Shown here: piece by piece, positions 29,259-38,119 of the stretch | How the letters are laid out: every line of letters begins with the position of its first letter | Position numbering within the stretch: position 1 is the first letter of the stretch | DNA from: Streptomyces agglomeratus | GTDB taxonomy: Bacteria > Actinomycetota > Actinomycetes > Streptomycetales > Streptomycetaceae | NCBI RefSeq assembly: GCF_001746415.1 | Contig: NZ_MEHJ01000001.1 | Coordinates: 6,888,501 to 6,952,500 of the forward strand | Direction of reading: 5' to 3' | Length of the DNA: 64,000 bases | Made by a program: the position numbers and the translations under genes | The notes under the pieces: model-generated | The model's database searches: none | Seen by the model: only the letters and a program-made list of their open reading frames with translations | What the model was told of the DNA's origin: nothing

Positions 29259-30815
29259 GTGCTGAAGAGGATGTTCGTGGTGCCGGACCCAGGTCGGCTG
29301 CGGCTGCGCAGCGCCACCAGGGCGGTCCTCGGCGTCGGTCTGGCGGTGGCCGTCTGCGGCCTCAGTGGTCACACACTGCCCGCTGTCATCACCGGCGGTC
29401 TCGCCGCGCTCCTCGCCCTGTTCACGGTCACCGACACGACGGTCCGCGCCCAGGCGGTCAGCACCGCCCTGCTGCCCGCCGTCGGCTTTCCCGTGCTCGC
29501 CCTCGCGGCCGGTCTCCACGACACCCCGCTGCTGCGCGACGTGGCGTTCCTCGCCGTCGCCGGGCTCGGCGTGTACGCCCGGCGCTGGGGCCCCCGGGGC
29601 CACGCCCTGGGCGTGTTCGCCTTCATGACGTTCTTCGTCGCGCAGTTCCTGCGCACGGTCCCCGAGCAGTTGCCCGGCCTGTACACCGCCGTCACCCTCG
29701 CGCTGATCGCCTCCTCGGCGGTCCGCTTCGGCCTGTGGTGCTACGAGCGGTGGATCCCGCCGCACCCCGCCCCCGCGCTCCCCGGCGGGTCGGGCCTGGC
29801 GCGAGCCACCACCCGCCAGGCGGTCCAGGTCGCCGTCGCCGGCGCGTTCGCGCTCGTCGTGGGACAGATCCTCTCCGAGGGGCGCTGGTACTGGGCCGTC
29901 GGCGCCGCCTGGTGGATCTTCGTCAACACCTCCTCGCGCGGGGAAACCCTGCTCCGCGGCTTCCGCCGCGTCCTGGGCACCGTCGTCGGCATCGGCGCCG
30001 GGCTTCTCCTCGCCCTCCCGCTGCACGGCGCGGTGGCCCCCACGGCCGCCCTGGTGGCGGTGTGCGTCTTCGGGATCTTCTACACCGCCCCGGTCTCGTA
30101 CAGCTGGATGATGCTGGCGGTCACCCTGATGGTGTCGCTGCTGTACGGGCTGCTGGGTGCGCTGGAACCGGGCCTGCTCGCCCTGCGGCTCGCGGAAACC
30201 GGTGTCGGCGCCCTGGGCGCGGCGCTGGCCGTGACCTTCGTACTGCCCATCACGACGCACGCGGCGACGCACGCCTGGATCGAGCGGGCCGTGCACAGCG
30301 TGCACGGCTGCACCACCACGGCCGCGCGTCGGCTGGCCGGGGACCCGGACGCCGACCCCGCGCCGCTCGCCGCCCAGCTGGAGGTGGTGATCGGCAGGGC
30401 GCGGCTCTCCCTGGCCCCCCTCGTGCACCCCCTCAACCCGCTGCGCGCCCGCAAGGCCCGCGCCCGCCAGGTCCTGGCCCTGCTGGACGACTGCGCCCGG
30501 GAGGTGCGCGGGCTCGCCTCGGTAGCGGCCGACCCGCAGGCGTCGCACGACGCACGGCTCGCCGCGGCCTGCTGGCGCGTGGAGGCCGCGGTTCAGGCCC
30601 TGGTGTCACCGGGTGGCGAGCCGGCCGGCTCGCCCGCGCCCCAGGGTCGGCCGTCCGCCGCGCCGCACACCGTCCCTACCGACGCCACGCCGGGCCCGGC
30701 GCACCACCCCGGCGCCGAGGCCGCGCTGAACCACCTCCACGGCCTGGAGAAGGTACTCACCGAACTGGCGGCGCCCCTGCACAGCTCTCCCGGTTCCCCG
30801 CTGGTCGGCTCCTGA
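29259..30815 (+). CDS. FUSC-family membrane protein
   Basis: A 518-residue membrane protein. There are two blocks of hydrophobic segments (about residues 20-165 and 190-330) separated by a basic loop. The second block contains the FUSC-type motif WYWAVGAAWWIFVNTSSRGE, then GFRRVLGTVVG. A cytosolic helical region of about 180 residues follows and ends in a Pro/Ala-rich stretch. Relatives include aromatic-acid exporters (AaeB) and aluminium-activated malate-type transporters; the substrate here is unknown. It starts with GTG after GGAAAG. Confidence 0.85.
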   Translation: MLKRMFVVPDPGRLRLRSATRAVLGVGLAVAVCGLSGHTLPAVITGGLAALLALFTVTDTTVRAQAVSTALLPAVGFPVLALAAGLHDTPLLRDVAFLAVAGLGVYARRWGPRGHALGVFAFMTFFVAQFLRTVPEQLPGLYTAVTLALIASSAVRFGLWCYERWIPPHPAPALPGGSGLARATTRQAVQVAVAGAFALVVGQILSEGRWYWAVGAAWWIFVNTSSRGETLLRGFRRVLGTVVGIGAGLLLALPLHGAVAPTAALVAVCVFGIFYTAPVSYSWMMLAVTLMVSLLYGLLGALEPGLLALRLAETGVGALGAALAVTFVLPITTHAATHAWIERAVHSVHGCTTTAARRLAGDPDADPAPLAAQLEVVIGRARLSLAPLVHPLNPLRARKARARQVLALLDDCAREVRGLASVAADPQASHDARLAAACWRVEAAVQALVSPGGEPAGSPAPQGRPSAAPHTVPTDATPGPAHHPGAEAALNHLHGLEKVLTELAAPLHSSPGSPLVGS

Positions 30816-30875
30816 CCCGGCAGACGCAGCCGGGCACAGCGGTCCGGACCTCCCGCCGGCGTCCGCCCGGCAGAA

Positions 30876-30919
30876 TGTGATCAAAGCTGTCACAGCTCTT
30901 GCGGCTGTACGCGATCACA
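30876..30919. promoter_or_regulatory. Nested inverted repeats before the lactonase-like gene
   Basis: TGTGATC (30876-30882) and GATCACA (30913-30919) enclose AGCTGT-C-ACAGCT (30885-30897). All arms are perfect. They lie 20-60 bases before the GTG at 30939 and could be a regulator site or a leader hairpin. Confidence 0.35.
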
Positions 30920-30938
30920 TGGCGGAAAGGGGCTCCAC

Positions 30939-32075
30939 GTGAGCAGCAGCAACGAGGCCGGCCGGGCTGGGCGGTCCGGCGGATCCCGGAGGGCCGGTGG
31001 GTCCGGTGGGTCCGAGCGGCCAGGTGCAGGTGGGTCCGTGCGGCCCGCGCGCGCCTTCATCGGGTCGTTCACCTCGGCGGGAGGCCGCGGTGTCACCGCC
31101 GCCGAGGTCGACCCGGAGACGGGCGCGCTGACGGTGCTCGGTTCCACCGACGCCGTCGCCGACCCGTCGTTCCTCGCGCTCGCCCCCGGAGGAACGTTTC
31201 TGTACGCCGTGAGCGAGACCGAGGACGGGGCGGCCGCCGCCTTCGACGTGTCCGGCGCAGGCGCCCCGTTCCCTGCCGGCGAGCCGGTCCCGGTGGGTGG
31301 CGCCTCCCCCACCCACCTCGCGCTCTCGGACGGCTACCTGGTCACCGCCAACTACGGCTCCGGGAGCGTCACCGTGCTTCCCGTCGGGACGGACGGCGCC
31401 CTGGAGGCCGCCACCGGTGTACTGCACCACCGCGGCAACGGCCCCGACCAGGACCGTCAGGCGGGACCGCACGCGCACCAGGTGCTGCCCGACCCCACGG
31501 GACGCTGGGTGCTCAGCGTCGACCTCGGCACCGACTCCGTACGGGTGTGCGCTCTCGCCGCGCCCACCGGAACGCTGCGGGTGCACACCGAGACCGCGCT
31601 CCGGCCGGGCACCGGACCGCGCCACCTCGCCTTCCACCCCGGCGGCGGTCACGCCTACGTCGTTTGCGAGCTGGAGCCGATCGTCACCGTTTGCCGCTGG
31701 GACGCAGAGTCCGGCGTACTCGTGCCGCTCGGTGAGGCCCCCGTCGTGGCGCCGGGCACGGAGGGGACGACGTACCCGTCCGAGGCCGTCGTGTCCCACG
31801 ACGGACGCTTCCTGTGGGTCGCCGGCCGCGGGCACGACAGCGTCGCCGTCCTCGCGCTCGGCGCGGGCGGCGAGGAGGCGGAATTCGTGGCGGCGGTGGA
31901 GTGCGGCGGTCACTGGCCGCGCGACCTGACCCTGGACCCCTCGGGGCGCAGGCTCTACGCCGCCAATGAACGCTCCGGTGATGTCACCTGGTTCGACATC
32001 GACCAGGAGACGGGCATACCGCGTCGGGCGGGCTCCATCGAGGCGCCCGCCGCGTCCTGCGTCGTCTTCGGCTGA
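30939..32075 (+). CDS. Lactonase family seven-bladed propeller (6-phosphogluconolactonase-like)
   Basis: A 378-residue propeller of the YbhE/Pgl type. Repeats look like TVLGSTDAVADPSFLALAPGG, HLALSDGYLVTANYGSGSV, HAHQVLPDPTGRWVLSVDLGTD and RDLTLDPSGRRLYAANERSGD. The sequence GPHAHQV carries the His typical of the family. About 35 Gly/Ser/Arg-rich residues precede the domain with no signal peptide, so it is cytosolic. GGAAAGGGG before the GTG at 30939 supports the start, though a GTG near 31035 would remove the odd N-terminus. Confidence 0.85.
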   Translation: MSSSNEAGRAGRSGGSRRAGGSGGSERPGAGGSVRPARAFIGSFTSAGGRGVTAAEVDPETGALTVLGSTDAVADPSFLALAPGGTFLYAVSETEDGAAAAFDVSGAGAPFPAGEPVPVGGASPTHLALSDGYLVTANYGSGSVTVLPVGTDGALEAATGVLHHRGNGPDQDRQAGPHAHQVLPDPTGRWVLSVDLGTDSVRVCALAAPTGTLRVHTETALRPGTGPRHLAFHPGGGHAYVVCELEPIVTVCRWDAESGVLVPLGEAPVVAPGTEGTTYPSEAVVSHDGRFLWVAGRGHDSVAVLALGAGGEEAEFVAAVECGGHWPRDLTLDPSGRRLYAANERSGDVTWFDIDQETGIPRRAGSIEAPAASCVVFG

Positions 32076-32139
32076 CGGCTGGCGGCTGAACGGGAGCGGG
32101 CTGACGGGAGCCGGCCGGAGGCGGGAGCGGACACGGGAA

Positions 32140-32187
32140 CGCCCCGAGGGCCCGCACCGGTTTCCCTCGGTGCGGGCCCTCGGGGCG
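32140..32187. terminator. Strong bidirectional hairpin
   Basis: Perfect 20-base arms at 32140-32159 and 32168-32187 with an 8-base loop lie between converging genes (stops at 32075 and 32264). There is no T-run. A terminator for both sides is likely. Confidence 0.75.
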
Positions 32188-32263
32188 CTCGCGCAACCAG
32201 CCGTGCGGCCACGCGGCCGTGCGTCCGCCCGCCGCGGTCGCCGTGCGGCCGGGTGGGCGCCAC

Positions 32264-33187
32264 TCAGTGGGCCGGCATGCCCTGGGCCTGCTGCGGGGCG
32301 ATGCCCAGCGCCGTCGTGTAGTGCGACAGGGCGAGCTTGCCGATCGCCGGGTAGGCGCCCAGCGGCTCGGCGGTCGCGCAGTCCGCCTCCTTGACGGCCG
32401 CGTCCAGGAGGCTGTCGGGCACCTCCGGGCCGATCACGTACGGCGCCAGGGCGAGCTGCGTCGAGCCGGAACCGCGCAGCTGCTCCGCGACGGCGCCGAC
32501 CGAACCCTCCTCGTCGAGCGCTGCCGCTATCACCGGTACGGCGAGACGCGCGGCCAGCAGCATGCCGGTGATACCGGCGGCCTGCACGGCCTCGTCGCCG
32601 CCCACGGTGGCCAGGATGATGCCGTCGGCCGCGGTGGCCACCGTGAACAGCCTGGCACGGTCGGCGCGCGACAGCCCGGCCTCGGACAGGCGCACGTGCA
32701 GCGCCTCCGCGAGCAGCGGGTGGGGGCCGAGGACGTCGGTCAGCTCGACCGCGGCGCGGCTGTCCATGACGGCCTGCCGTATCCGGCGCATCAGGGCGTT
32801 CTCCGGGCCGGCGAGCAGCGGCACCACGACGGCGGCCGGACCCTGCGGCTCGGCGGCCTCACGGCCCGCGGCGAGCGCCTGCTCGTAGCGGGCGGTGCGC
32901 TCGGAGGCGGTGTGCGCCAGAACGTTCTCCAGCGTGGGGTACTCGTCGTTGTCGCCGTCGAGGTAGCCGATCCTGGCGTCGAGGCCGGGCAGCTCGGAAC
33001 GGGCGATACTGACGACTTCCTCGGCCAGGCTGCGCGACGCGCTGCCCGGGGTGCCGGGGACGGCGAGGACAAGCGCGGGCGCGCCCTCGGGCGCCACCAC
33101 GGGTTCCGGCCGGCGGTGCCGTCCGGACTGTCGTGGTCGCGGCATTCGTACAGGCAGGCCGGATGCGGGCCCAGTGGGGGAGCTCAT
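32264..33187 (-). CDS. CbiX/SirB-like sirohydrochlorin chelatase homologue, metal histidines missing
   Basis: A 307-residue protein with two CbiX-like halves. It resembles the actinobacterial proteins annotated as sirohydrochlorin chelatase. However, the usual AHGSxD motif is replaced by AVPGTPGSASRS near residue 47. The second usual His site (GxHxxxDIP) appears as LAGPENALMRRI near 127. A His is kept in GPHPLL. It may therefore not be an active chelatase. The N-terminal 35 residues are Arg/Pro-rich. I start at the ATG at 33187; the frame is also open upstream to 33259, and neither start has a strong ribosome site. Confidence 0.72.
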   Translation of the reverse strand: MSSPTGPASGLPVRMPRPRQSGRHRRPEPVVAPEGAPALVLAVPGTPGSASRSLAEEVVSIARSELPGLDARIGYLDGDNDEYPTLENVLAHTASERTARYEQALAAGREAAEPQGPAAVVVPLLAGPENALMRRIRQAVMDSRAAVELTDVLGPHPLLAEALHVRLSEAGLSRADRARLFTVATAADGIILATVGGDEAVQAAGITGMLLAARLAVPVIAAALDEEGSVGAVAEQLRGSGSTQLALAPYVIGPEVPDSLLDAAVKEADCATAEPLGAYPAIGKLALSHYTTALGIAPQQAQGMPAH

Positions 33188-33282
33188 GGCGCCGCATGCT
33201 ACTGGGTTTGTGTGCTCGGCTGTTCGGGGAGGGGGCGTTGCAGCGGTGTCTGTCCGCATTTATCCCGTGAGTCGCTATGAGT

Positions 33283-34308
33283 TCAACTGCCCTGCTCTGT
33301 CAGTACGTGCAACAGGCGCCCTTCCGCGGGCAGCCGCGGACCGTTCGTGACGAGCGACGCGGCGACGCGCACGGCTCCGGCCAGCGGATCTCCCGCCGCC
33401 GGAACGCCGCGCGCGTGCGGTAGCCGCCGCGCGAGTGCGGCCCGCAGGGGTACGAGCAACGGGTCGCCCATCTTGAACAGGCCGCCGGTGAGGGCGAACT
33501 CGCACTCCCCGGCCGCCGGGCAGACGGCGGCGGCGGCATCGGCGATGTGCCCGGCGGCCTCCCGCAGGATGCCGGCCGCCACGGGGTCGGCGGCGCCGGA
33601 CGTCGCGCAGGCGGCGACTTCCGGCGCGAACGAGGCGAGCACGGCGGGGCGGTCGGCGCGCGGGTAGAGCATCCCGGGCAGCTCGGGCGCGGGACCGAAC
33701 ACCGCCTCCGCACGGGCCAGCAGCGCGGGGGAGCCGCCGGGCCTCCCGTCGTGGGCGCGCATCGCCGCTTCGAGTCCGGCGCGGCCGATCCAGGCACCGC
33801 CGCCGCAGTCGCCGAGCAGATGCCCCCAGCCGTCGGCCCGGCGCCAGTGGGTCAGGTCCGTACCGAGCGCGATCATCCCGGTGCCGGCGGCCACCACCGC
33901 TCCCGGCCGCGTACCGAGCGCCCCCGCGTACGCCGTGACGCCGTCGGCGGCCAGCGCCAGACGACGTACGCCCAAAGCACTCGCCAGCGCCCCCGGCAGC
34001 CGGGCGCGCAGATCGTCACCGAGGGTCGCCATGCCGGCGGCTCCGATCGCGGCGGCTCCGATCGTCACGGGGGCCGGGGCTCCGCCGTCCCGTTGTGCGG
34101 CGCGGTCGAGCAGCGCCCGTGCCATGGGCAGCAGTTGCTCCAGCAGGTGCGCCGCGTCGATTCCGGCGGGACCGGTACGCACGGGCTTACGGGACGCGGC
34201 GGACTCCGTGCGCCCGGCGCCGCCGCCGAGGCCGGCGTCCGAGACGTCCGCGAGCGCCACCCGCAGCCCCGACCCGCCGGAGTCGACCCCGAGCACCCAG
34301 GGCGTCAC
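33283..34308 (-). CDS. N-acetylglucosamine kinase-like ATPase (BadF/BadG family)
   Basis: A 341-residue sugar kinase fold. The first phosphate motif [15 protein letters not shown] is at residues 7-21, the second [16 protein letters not shown] ([14 protein letters not shown]) near 140, then [18 protein letters not shown] near 170. The adenosine region [11 protein letters not shown] is near 283. This is the pattern of eukaryote-type GlcNAc kinases and BadF ATPases. It overlaps the uracil-DNA glycosylase gene by four bases, but the two functions are unrelated, so the pair may be coincidental. Confidence 0.85.
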   Translation of the reverse strand: MTPWVLGVDSGGSGLRVALADVSDAGLGGGAGRTESAASRKPVRTGPAGIDAAHLLEQLLPMARALLDRAAQRDGGAPAPVTIGAAAIGAAGMATLGDDLRARLPGALASALGVRRLALAADGVTAYAGALGTRPGAVVAAGTGMIALGTDLTHWRRADGWGHLLGDCGGGAWIGRAGLEAAMRAHDGRPGGSPALLARAEAVFGPAPELPGMLYPRADRPAVLASFAPEVAACATSGAADPVAAGILREAAGHIADAAAAVCPAAGECEFALTGGLFKMGDPLLVPLRAALARRLPHARGVPAAGDPLAGAVRVAASLVTNGPRLPAEGRLLHVLTEQGS

Positions 34309-34991
34309 GGCAGTCGCCAGTCCACCGGCTGCGCGCCCTGGCGGACCAGCAGTTCATTGGTGCGGCTGAACGGCCGCGAACCGAAGAAACCGCGGTCCGC
34401 CGACATCGGTGACGGGTGGGCCGACTCGATGGCCGGAACGTCGCCGAGCAGCGGACGCAGGTTGCGGGCGTCACGCCCCCACAACACCGACACCATCGGT
34501 TTTCCGCGCGCGACGAGCGCCCGGATCGCCTGCTCGGTCACTTCCTCCCACCCCTTGCCCCGGTGCGCGGCCGGTTTGCGGGGAGCCGTGGTGAGCGCCC
34601 TGTTGAGCAGCAGCACTCCCTGCCGGGTCCACGGCGTCAGGTCCCCGTTGGACGGCCGGGGCGCTCCGAGGTCGGTGTGCATCTCCCGGTAGATGTTCTC
34701 CAGGCTCCCGGGCAGCGGCCGCACCTCGGGCGCCACGGAGAAGCTGAGCCCCACGGCGTGGCCCGGCGTGGGATACGGGTCCTGGCCGACGATCAGGACC
34801 CGCACCTCGTCGAACGGCTGCTGGAATGCGCGCAGTACGTTCGCACCCGCAGGCAGGTAGGTACGCCCGGCGGCGATCTCCGCGCGCAGGAAGTCGCCCA
34901 TAGCGGCGACCCGTTCGGCCACGGGTTCCAGAGCGTCCGCCCAGCCGGGCTCGACGATCTCTTTCAACGGTCTTGCTGCCACGGGCGTCAC
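34305..34991 (-). CDS. ung: Uracil-DNA glycosylase, family 1
   Basis: A 228-residue base-excision repair enzyme that removes uracil from DNA. The water-activating motif [16 protein letters not shown] is near residue 71, LLLNRALTT near 131, and the minor-groove loop [18 protein letters not shown] near 196. The length and motif order are normal. The start is GTG at 34991, with another GTG nine bases later, and the choice between them is open. Confidence 0.95.
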   Translation of the reverse strand: MTPVAARPLKEIVEPGWADALEPVAERVAAMGDFLRAEIAAGRTYLPAGANVLRAFQQPFDEVRVLIVGQDPYPTPGHAVGLSFSVAPEVRPLPGSLENIYREMHTDLGAPRPSNGDLTPWTRQGVLLLNRALTTAPRKPAAHRGKGWEEVTEQAIRALVARGKPMVSVLWGRDARNLRPLLGDVPAIESAHPSPMSADRGFFGSRPFSRTNELLVRQGAQPVDWRLP

Positions 34992-35016
34992 TCTACTGGC
35001 GGCCCGGCCACCCCGA

Positions 35017-36102
35017 TCAACCGATCACCGCCGCCCGTACGCACAGCACGTCGGGCAGGTGAGAGGCGAGCATCCGCCAGCTGTCGCCGTCGTCCGCGCT
35101 CGCGAACAACTCGCCGTTGCGATTGCCGAAGTACACCCCCGCCGGGTCGGCGTCGTCCGTGCAGAGCGCGTCGCGCAGCACCGTTCCGTAGTGCGGCTCG
35201 GGGGGCAGTCCGGCGGACAGTGGCTCCCAGCTCCCGCCCGCGTCCGCGGTGCGGTAGACCCGGCACTTGTTGCCGGCGGGCACCCGGTCGGAGTCCGCGG
35301 TGATGGGGAAGACGTACGCCGTGTCCGCGCGGTGCGGATGCGCGGCGGCGGCGAAACCGAACGTCGAGGGCAGCCCCGCCCCGATGTCGGCCCAGTTGGC
35401 CCCGGCGTCGTCGCTGCGGAACACGCCCCAGTGGTTCTGGAGGTACAGCCGGTCGGGGTCCGCCGCGTCCTGGGCGATCTTGTGCACGCACTGGCCGAAC
35501 TCGGGGTTCGGATCGGGCAGGAAGACCGCCGACACGCCCTTGTTGGAGGGCGACCAGCTCGCCCCGCCGTCCAGCGAGCGGAACACCCCGGCGGTGGACA
35601 CCGCGACCGTCACCGCCCCGGCGTCCCGTGGATCGGTGATGATCGTGTGCAGCCCCTCGCCGCCACCGCCGGGCACCCACCGCGAGCGCGTCGGATGCTC
35701 CCACAGCGGCCGTACGAGCTCGAAGGACTCGCCGCGGTCCTCCGACCGGAACAGCGCCGCCGGCTCCGTCCCCGCGTACACCACGCCGGGCGCCTCGGCC
35801 CCGGCGGGACGCAGCTGCCAGACCCGCTCCAGCGACGTGTCCGAGTAGTCGGGGAACTTCACGGCGGGCTGCTTGGGCTCGACCCAGGTCGCTCCCAGGT
35901 CGTCGGAGTGGAAGACCGACGGACCCCAGTGCAGGCTGTCCCCGCCGACGAGCAGCCTGGGCACCGCGCCGCGCGTGTCGATGGCGACCGAGTACACCGC
36001 CTGCGCGGTGAAGTGGGGGCCGTCGATCTGCCACTCGCCGCCGCGCCTGCGGCCGATGAAAAGCCCTTTTCGTGTACCTACGGTGAGCAGTACGTCGGTC
36101 AT
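35017..36102 (-). CDS. BNR/WD40-like propeller protein (sialidase-repeat, Ycf48-like)
   Basis: A 361-residue beta-propeller built from Asp-box repeats: [45 protein letters not shown] and ASADDGDSW. There is no signal peptide. It has no visible sialidase active site (no FRIP or catalytic Arg triad seen), so it is probably a binding protein of unknown role. GGAGG eight bases before the ATG at 36102 fixes the start against a GTG nine bases upstream. Confidence 0.8.
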   Translation of the reverse strand: MTDVLLTVGTRKGLFIGRRRGGEWQIDGPHFTAQAVYSVAIDTRGAVPRLLVGGDSLHWGPSVFHSDDLGATWVEPKQPAVKFPDYSDTSLERVWQLRPAGAEAPGVVYAGTEPAALFRSEDRGESFELVRPLWEHPTRSRWVPGGGGEGLHTIITDPRDAGAVTVAVSTAGVFRSLDGGASWSPSNKGVSAVFLPDPNPEFGQCVHKIAQDAADPDRLYLQNHWGVFRSDDAGANWADIGAGLPSTFGFAAAAHPHRADTAYVFPITADSDRVPAGNKCRVYRTADAGGSWEPLSAGLPPEPHYGTVLRDALCTDDADPAGVYFGNRNGELFASADDGDSWRMLASHLPDVLCVRAAVIG

Positions 36103-36302
36103 CGCCGACACCTCCAGGACGCCGTTGTCTCAGATACGGGCCAGTGTGCACCCGACCACTGACAGCGGCCCTCGGGCCGGGTGTTGCCGCAGGTCGGACG
36201 GCATGCCGGGGTCGTGTGCGGGGCGCGCCCCCGCATTGCCGCACGGCCGAGAACCGCGGCGGGCGTCCGGGCCGGGGGCCTTCGCCGTCCGGCGCCGAGG
36301 GG

Positions 36303-36308
36303 GCTAGC
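36303..36308. repeat. Target-site duplication, left copy (GCTAGC)
   Basis: GCTAGC directly before the left end of the IS; it matches the NCTAGN six-base target known for IS481. Confidence 0.85.
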
Positions 36309-37256
36309 TGTATTGCCCTGTGAGGTTGGGGACGCGGCTGGCGGGGGTTGGCCCTTCAGCGCGGTGTGTCCGCGGTGGTGATTGTAGGTGTGCAGCCACT
36401 CGGGGAAGACGTCGCGTCGTTCCTGCTCGGAGCGGTAGGGGCGGGCGTAGGCCCATTCGTCGAGCAGGGTCCGGTTCAGGCGTTCGACCTTGCCGTTCGT
36501 CTGGGGCCGGTAGGGGCGGGTGCGCTTGTGGGTGATCCCGGCCTCGGCGAGGACGTTGCGCCAGTCTCGTGAGCGGTAGCAGGAGCCGTTGTCGGTCAGG
36601 ACCCGCTCCACGGTGATTCCGGCTTGGGTGAAGAACGCGTGGGCACGGGTCCAGAAGGCTGTGGCGGTCTCCTTCCTCTCGTCGGTGAGGATCTCGCTGT
36701 AGGCCAGGCGGGAGTGGTCGTCGACGGCCGTGTGGATATAGCTGTAGCCGGCCCCGCGCCGTTTGCTGCGGCCTTCTTGTCTGCCGAGAACCTTGTGGCC
36801 GCCGCCGTTGGGGATGTTGCCGAGTTTCTTGATGTCGACGTGGACGAGTTCGCCGGGCCGCTCGCGTTCGTAGCGGCGTATGACGCGGCCGGTGGCCCGG
36901 TCCAGGTGGGTGAGGCGGGCCAGGCCGTAGCGGGTCAGGACGCGGTGCACGGTCGAGGGCACCAGGTGCAGCAGGCCTGCGATGCGGGCCGGTCCCCAGC
37001 GGCGCAGGATGCGGACCTTGATGATCCGCCGTTCGGTGCGGGTCGGGGTGCGGCGCGGGCTCGTGTGCGGGCGGGAGGACAGATCCCTCATGCCGGCCTC
37101 GCCGTGTGTGCGGTAGCGGTCGGCCCAGCGCTGGGCCGTGGTCGGTGAGACCTGGAAGCGTTCGGCGGCCCGGCGCAGGGGCCAGCCGTCCTCGACCACG
37201 CAACGGGCAAGACGCAGCCGTCCGGTCTCGGTCAGGGGTGCATTACGGTGGGGCAC
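36304..37256 (-). pseudogene. IS481-family transposase, frameshifted near the 3' end
   Basis: The frame starts at GTG 37256 after GAAAGG. It has an N-terminal helix-turn-helix (RRAAERFQVSPTTAQRWADRY) and the DDE residues in LVHVDIKKLG, VLTDNGSCYRS and KVERLNRTLLDEW. The expected C-terminus, PASRVPNLTGQYS then TAG at 36304-36306, is in another frame. It would be restored by one extra G in the five-G run 36343-36347. The ancestral length would be 317 residues. As it stands, the frame runs on to 36099 with about 65 unrelated residues, reaching the next gene. The DDE core is intact, so activity cannot be excluded, and a sequencing error is possible. Confidence 0.8.
36309..36334 (+). repeat. IS terminal inverted repeat, transposase 3' end
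   Basis: Begins TGTATTGCCC and ends GGTTGGGGACG; pairs with 37349-37374 with five mismatches. Confidence 0.88.
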
Positions 37257-37348
37257 GAGGGCCTTTCTGTAGGTGTAGACGTCGCAATCCACACCGAACC
37301 GGAAGGCCCTCACCCATTCAAGATCCCTCAGCCGAGACCTGGCTCACC

Positions 37349-37374
37349 CGTCCACAACCTCCCGGGGCAGAACA
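37349..37374 (-). repeat. IS terminal inverted repeat, transposase 5' end
   Basis: On the minus strand it begins TGTTCTGCCCC and ends GGTTGTGGACG; the mate of 36309-36334. Confidence 0.88.
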
Positions 37375-37380
37375 GCTAGC
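37375..37380. repeat. Target-site duplication, right copy (GCTAGC)
   Basis: Second GCTAGC copy; its TAG (minus strand, 37376-37378) is the stop codon of tetR. Confidence 0.85.
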
Positions 37381-37993
37381 CGGCGTCCGCCGCGGTCGTC
37401 GCGGCCGCCAGCAGGAGCGGCAGGAACCGGCGGGCGAGCGCGCCCGGCATGAGCCGCTCTGGTTCGACGTAACTCTGGCCGAGCGCCCCCTCCCGCATGG
37501 CGATCACCACCCGCACCAGCTCGTCGAGGTCGACGGTGGGCCGCAGCCCGGCCCGCTCGAACAGGTCGCGCAGCAGGCGGACCGCCTCCGCGCGCAGCCG
37601 GGCGTCGTGATCGGCGAGCATCCGCGCCGCCCGCGGGTCGCGGACGGCGTACAGGGTGAACTCTGTGGTCACCAGGAACCAGGTGCGCTCGTCCGGATCG
37701 ACGTACGCCAGGACCTCGGCGATCCGGCCGACGGTCAGGTCGTCGTCGCCGATCTCCGCCGCCGTCCGGGCGATGCGCCCGAGCTCACGGTCGGCGTGCG
37801 CGTCGAAGAGCGCGAAGAACAGCTCGTCCTTAGTACGGAAGTTGGAGTAGAAGGCGCCCCGCGTGTAGCCGGCCCGCCGGCAGATGTCCTCGATCCCGGC
37901 GCCCTGGAAGCCCGCCTCCGCGAACACCTCCCGCGCGGCGTCCAGCAGCCGTGCCAGCGTCTGCGGCCGCCGCTTGGTCGGTCCCTTCGGCAT
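37376..37993 (-). CDS. TetR-family transcriptional regulator
   Basis: A 205-residue repressor-type protein. The helix-turn-helix is at about residues 12-55 (LLDAAREVFAEAGFQGAGIED, then RRAGYTRGAFYSNFRTKDELF). The C-terminal domain is all-helical. GAGGT before the ATG at 37993 fixes the start; a longer frame upstream overlaps the divergent aldolase gene and is ignored. The stop codon lies in the IS target duplication, so the coding sequence is complete. It is divergent from the aldolase/ceramidase pair, whose promoter has a perfect palindrome, its likely operator. Confidence 0.92.
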   Translation of the reverse strand: MPKGPTKRRPQTLARLLDAAREVFAEAGFQGAGIEDICRRAGYTRGAFYSNFRTKDELFFALFDAHADRELGRIARTAAEIGDDDLTVGRIAEVLAYVDPDERTWFLVTTEFTLYAVRDPRAARMLADHDARLRAEAVRLLRDLFERAGLRPTVDLDELVRVVIAMREGALGQSYVEPERLMPGALARRFLPLLLAAATTAADAG

Positions 37994-38039
37994 CGGCCAC
38001 CTCACTTCCGCACATTCCGGACCCTCGGGGCCCGGACCC

Positions 38040-38102
38040 TTGACAGCGCGTACGGCCTCGGAAAGCATCCCGACCCGTATCGGATACGCGAATGTATCCG
38101 AT
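38040..38102 (+). promoter_or_regulatory. Promoter and TetR operator of the aldolase/ceramidase genes
   Basis: TTGACA at 38040-38045 is a full -35 match, with a weak -10 (AAGCAT, 38063-38068) 17 bases on. ATCGGATAC (38079-38087), a 6-base gap and GTATCCGAT (38094-38102) form a perfect palindrome just downstream, in the right place for a repressor. AGGAGG at 38107-38112 is the ribosome site. Confidence 0.7.
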
Positions 38103-38119
38103 GGACGAGGAGGCACACC

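Larger units (their letters stand above)
36309..37374 (-). mobile_element. IS481-family insertion sequence, 1,066 bp
   Basis: Bounded by 26-base terminal inverted repeats (21 of 26 identical) and flanked by GCTAGC duplications. It carries one transposase gene. It sits between the BNR gene and tetR. The insertion split the CTAG of the tetR stop codon, and the duplication restores that stop. Confidence 0.9.

Noticed and set aside
28902..30548. A long minus-strand frame opposite gvpK and FUSC.
   Set aside because: It covers a real terminator and has no recognisable domain; the plus-strand genes explain the region.
36099..36303. The 3' extension of the transposase frame as a real protein domain.
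   Set aside because: The sequence is outside the IS ends, Pro/Arg-rich and explained by a one-base shift.
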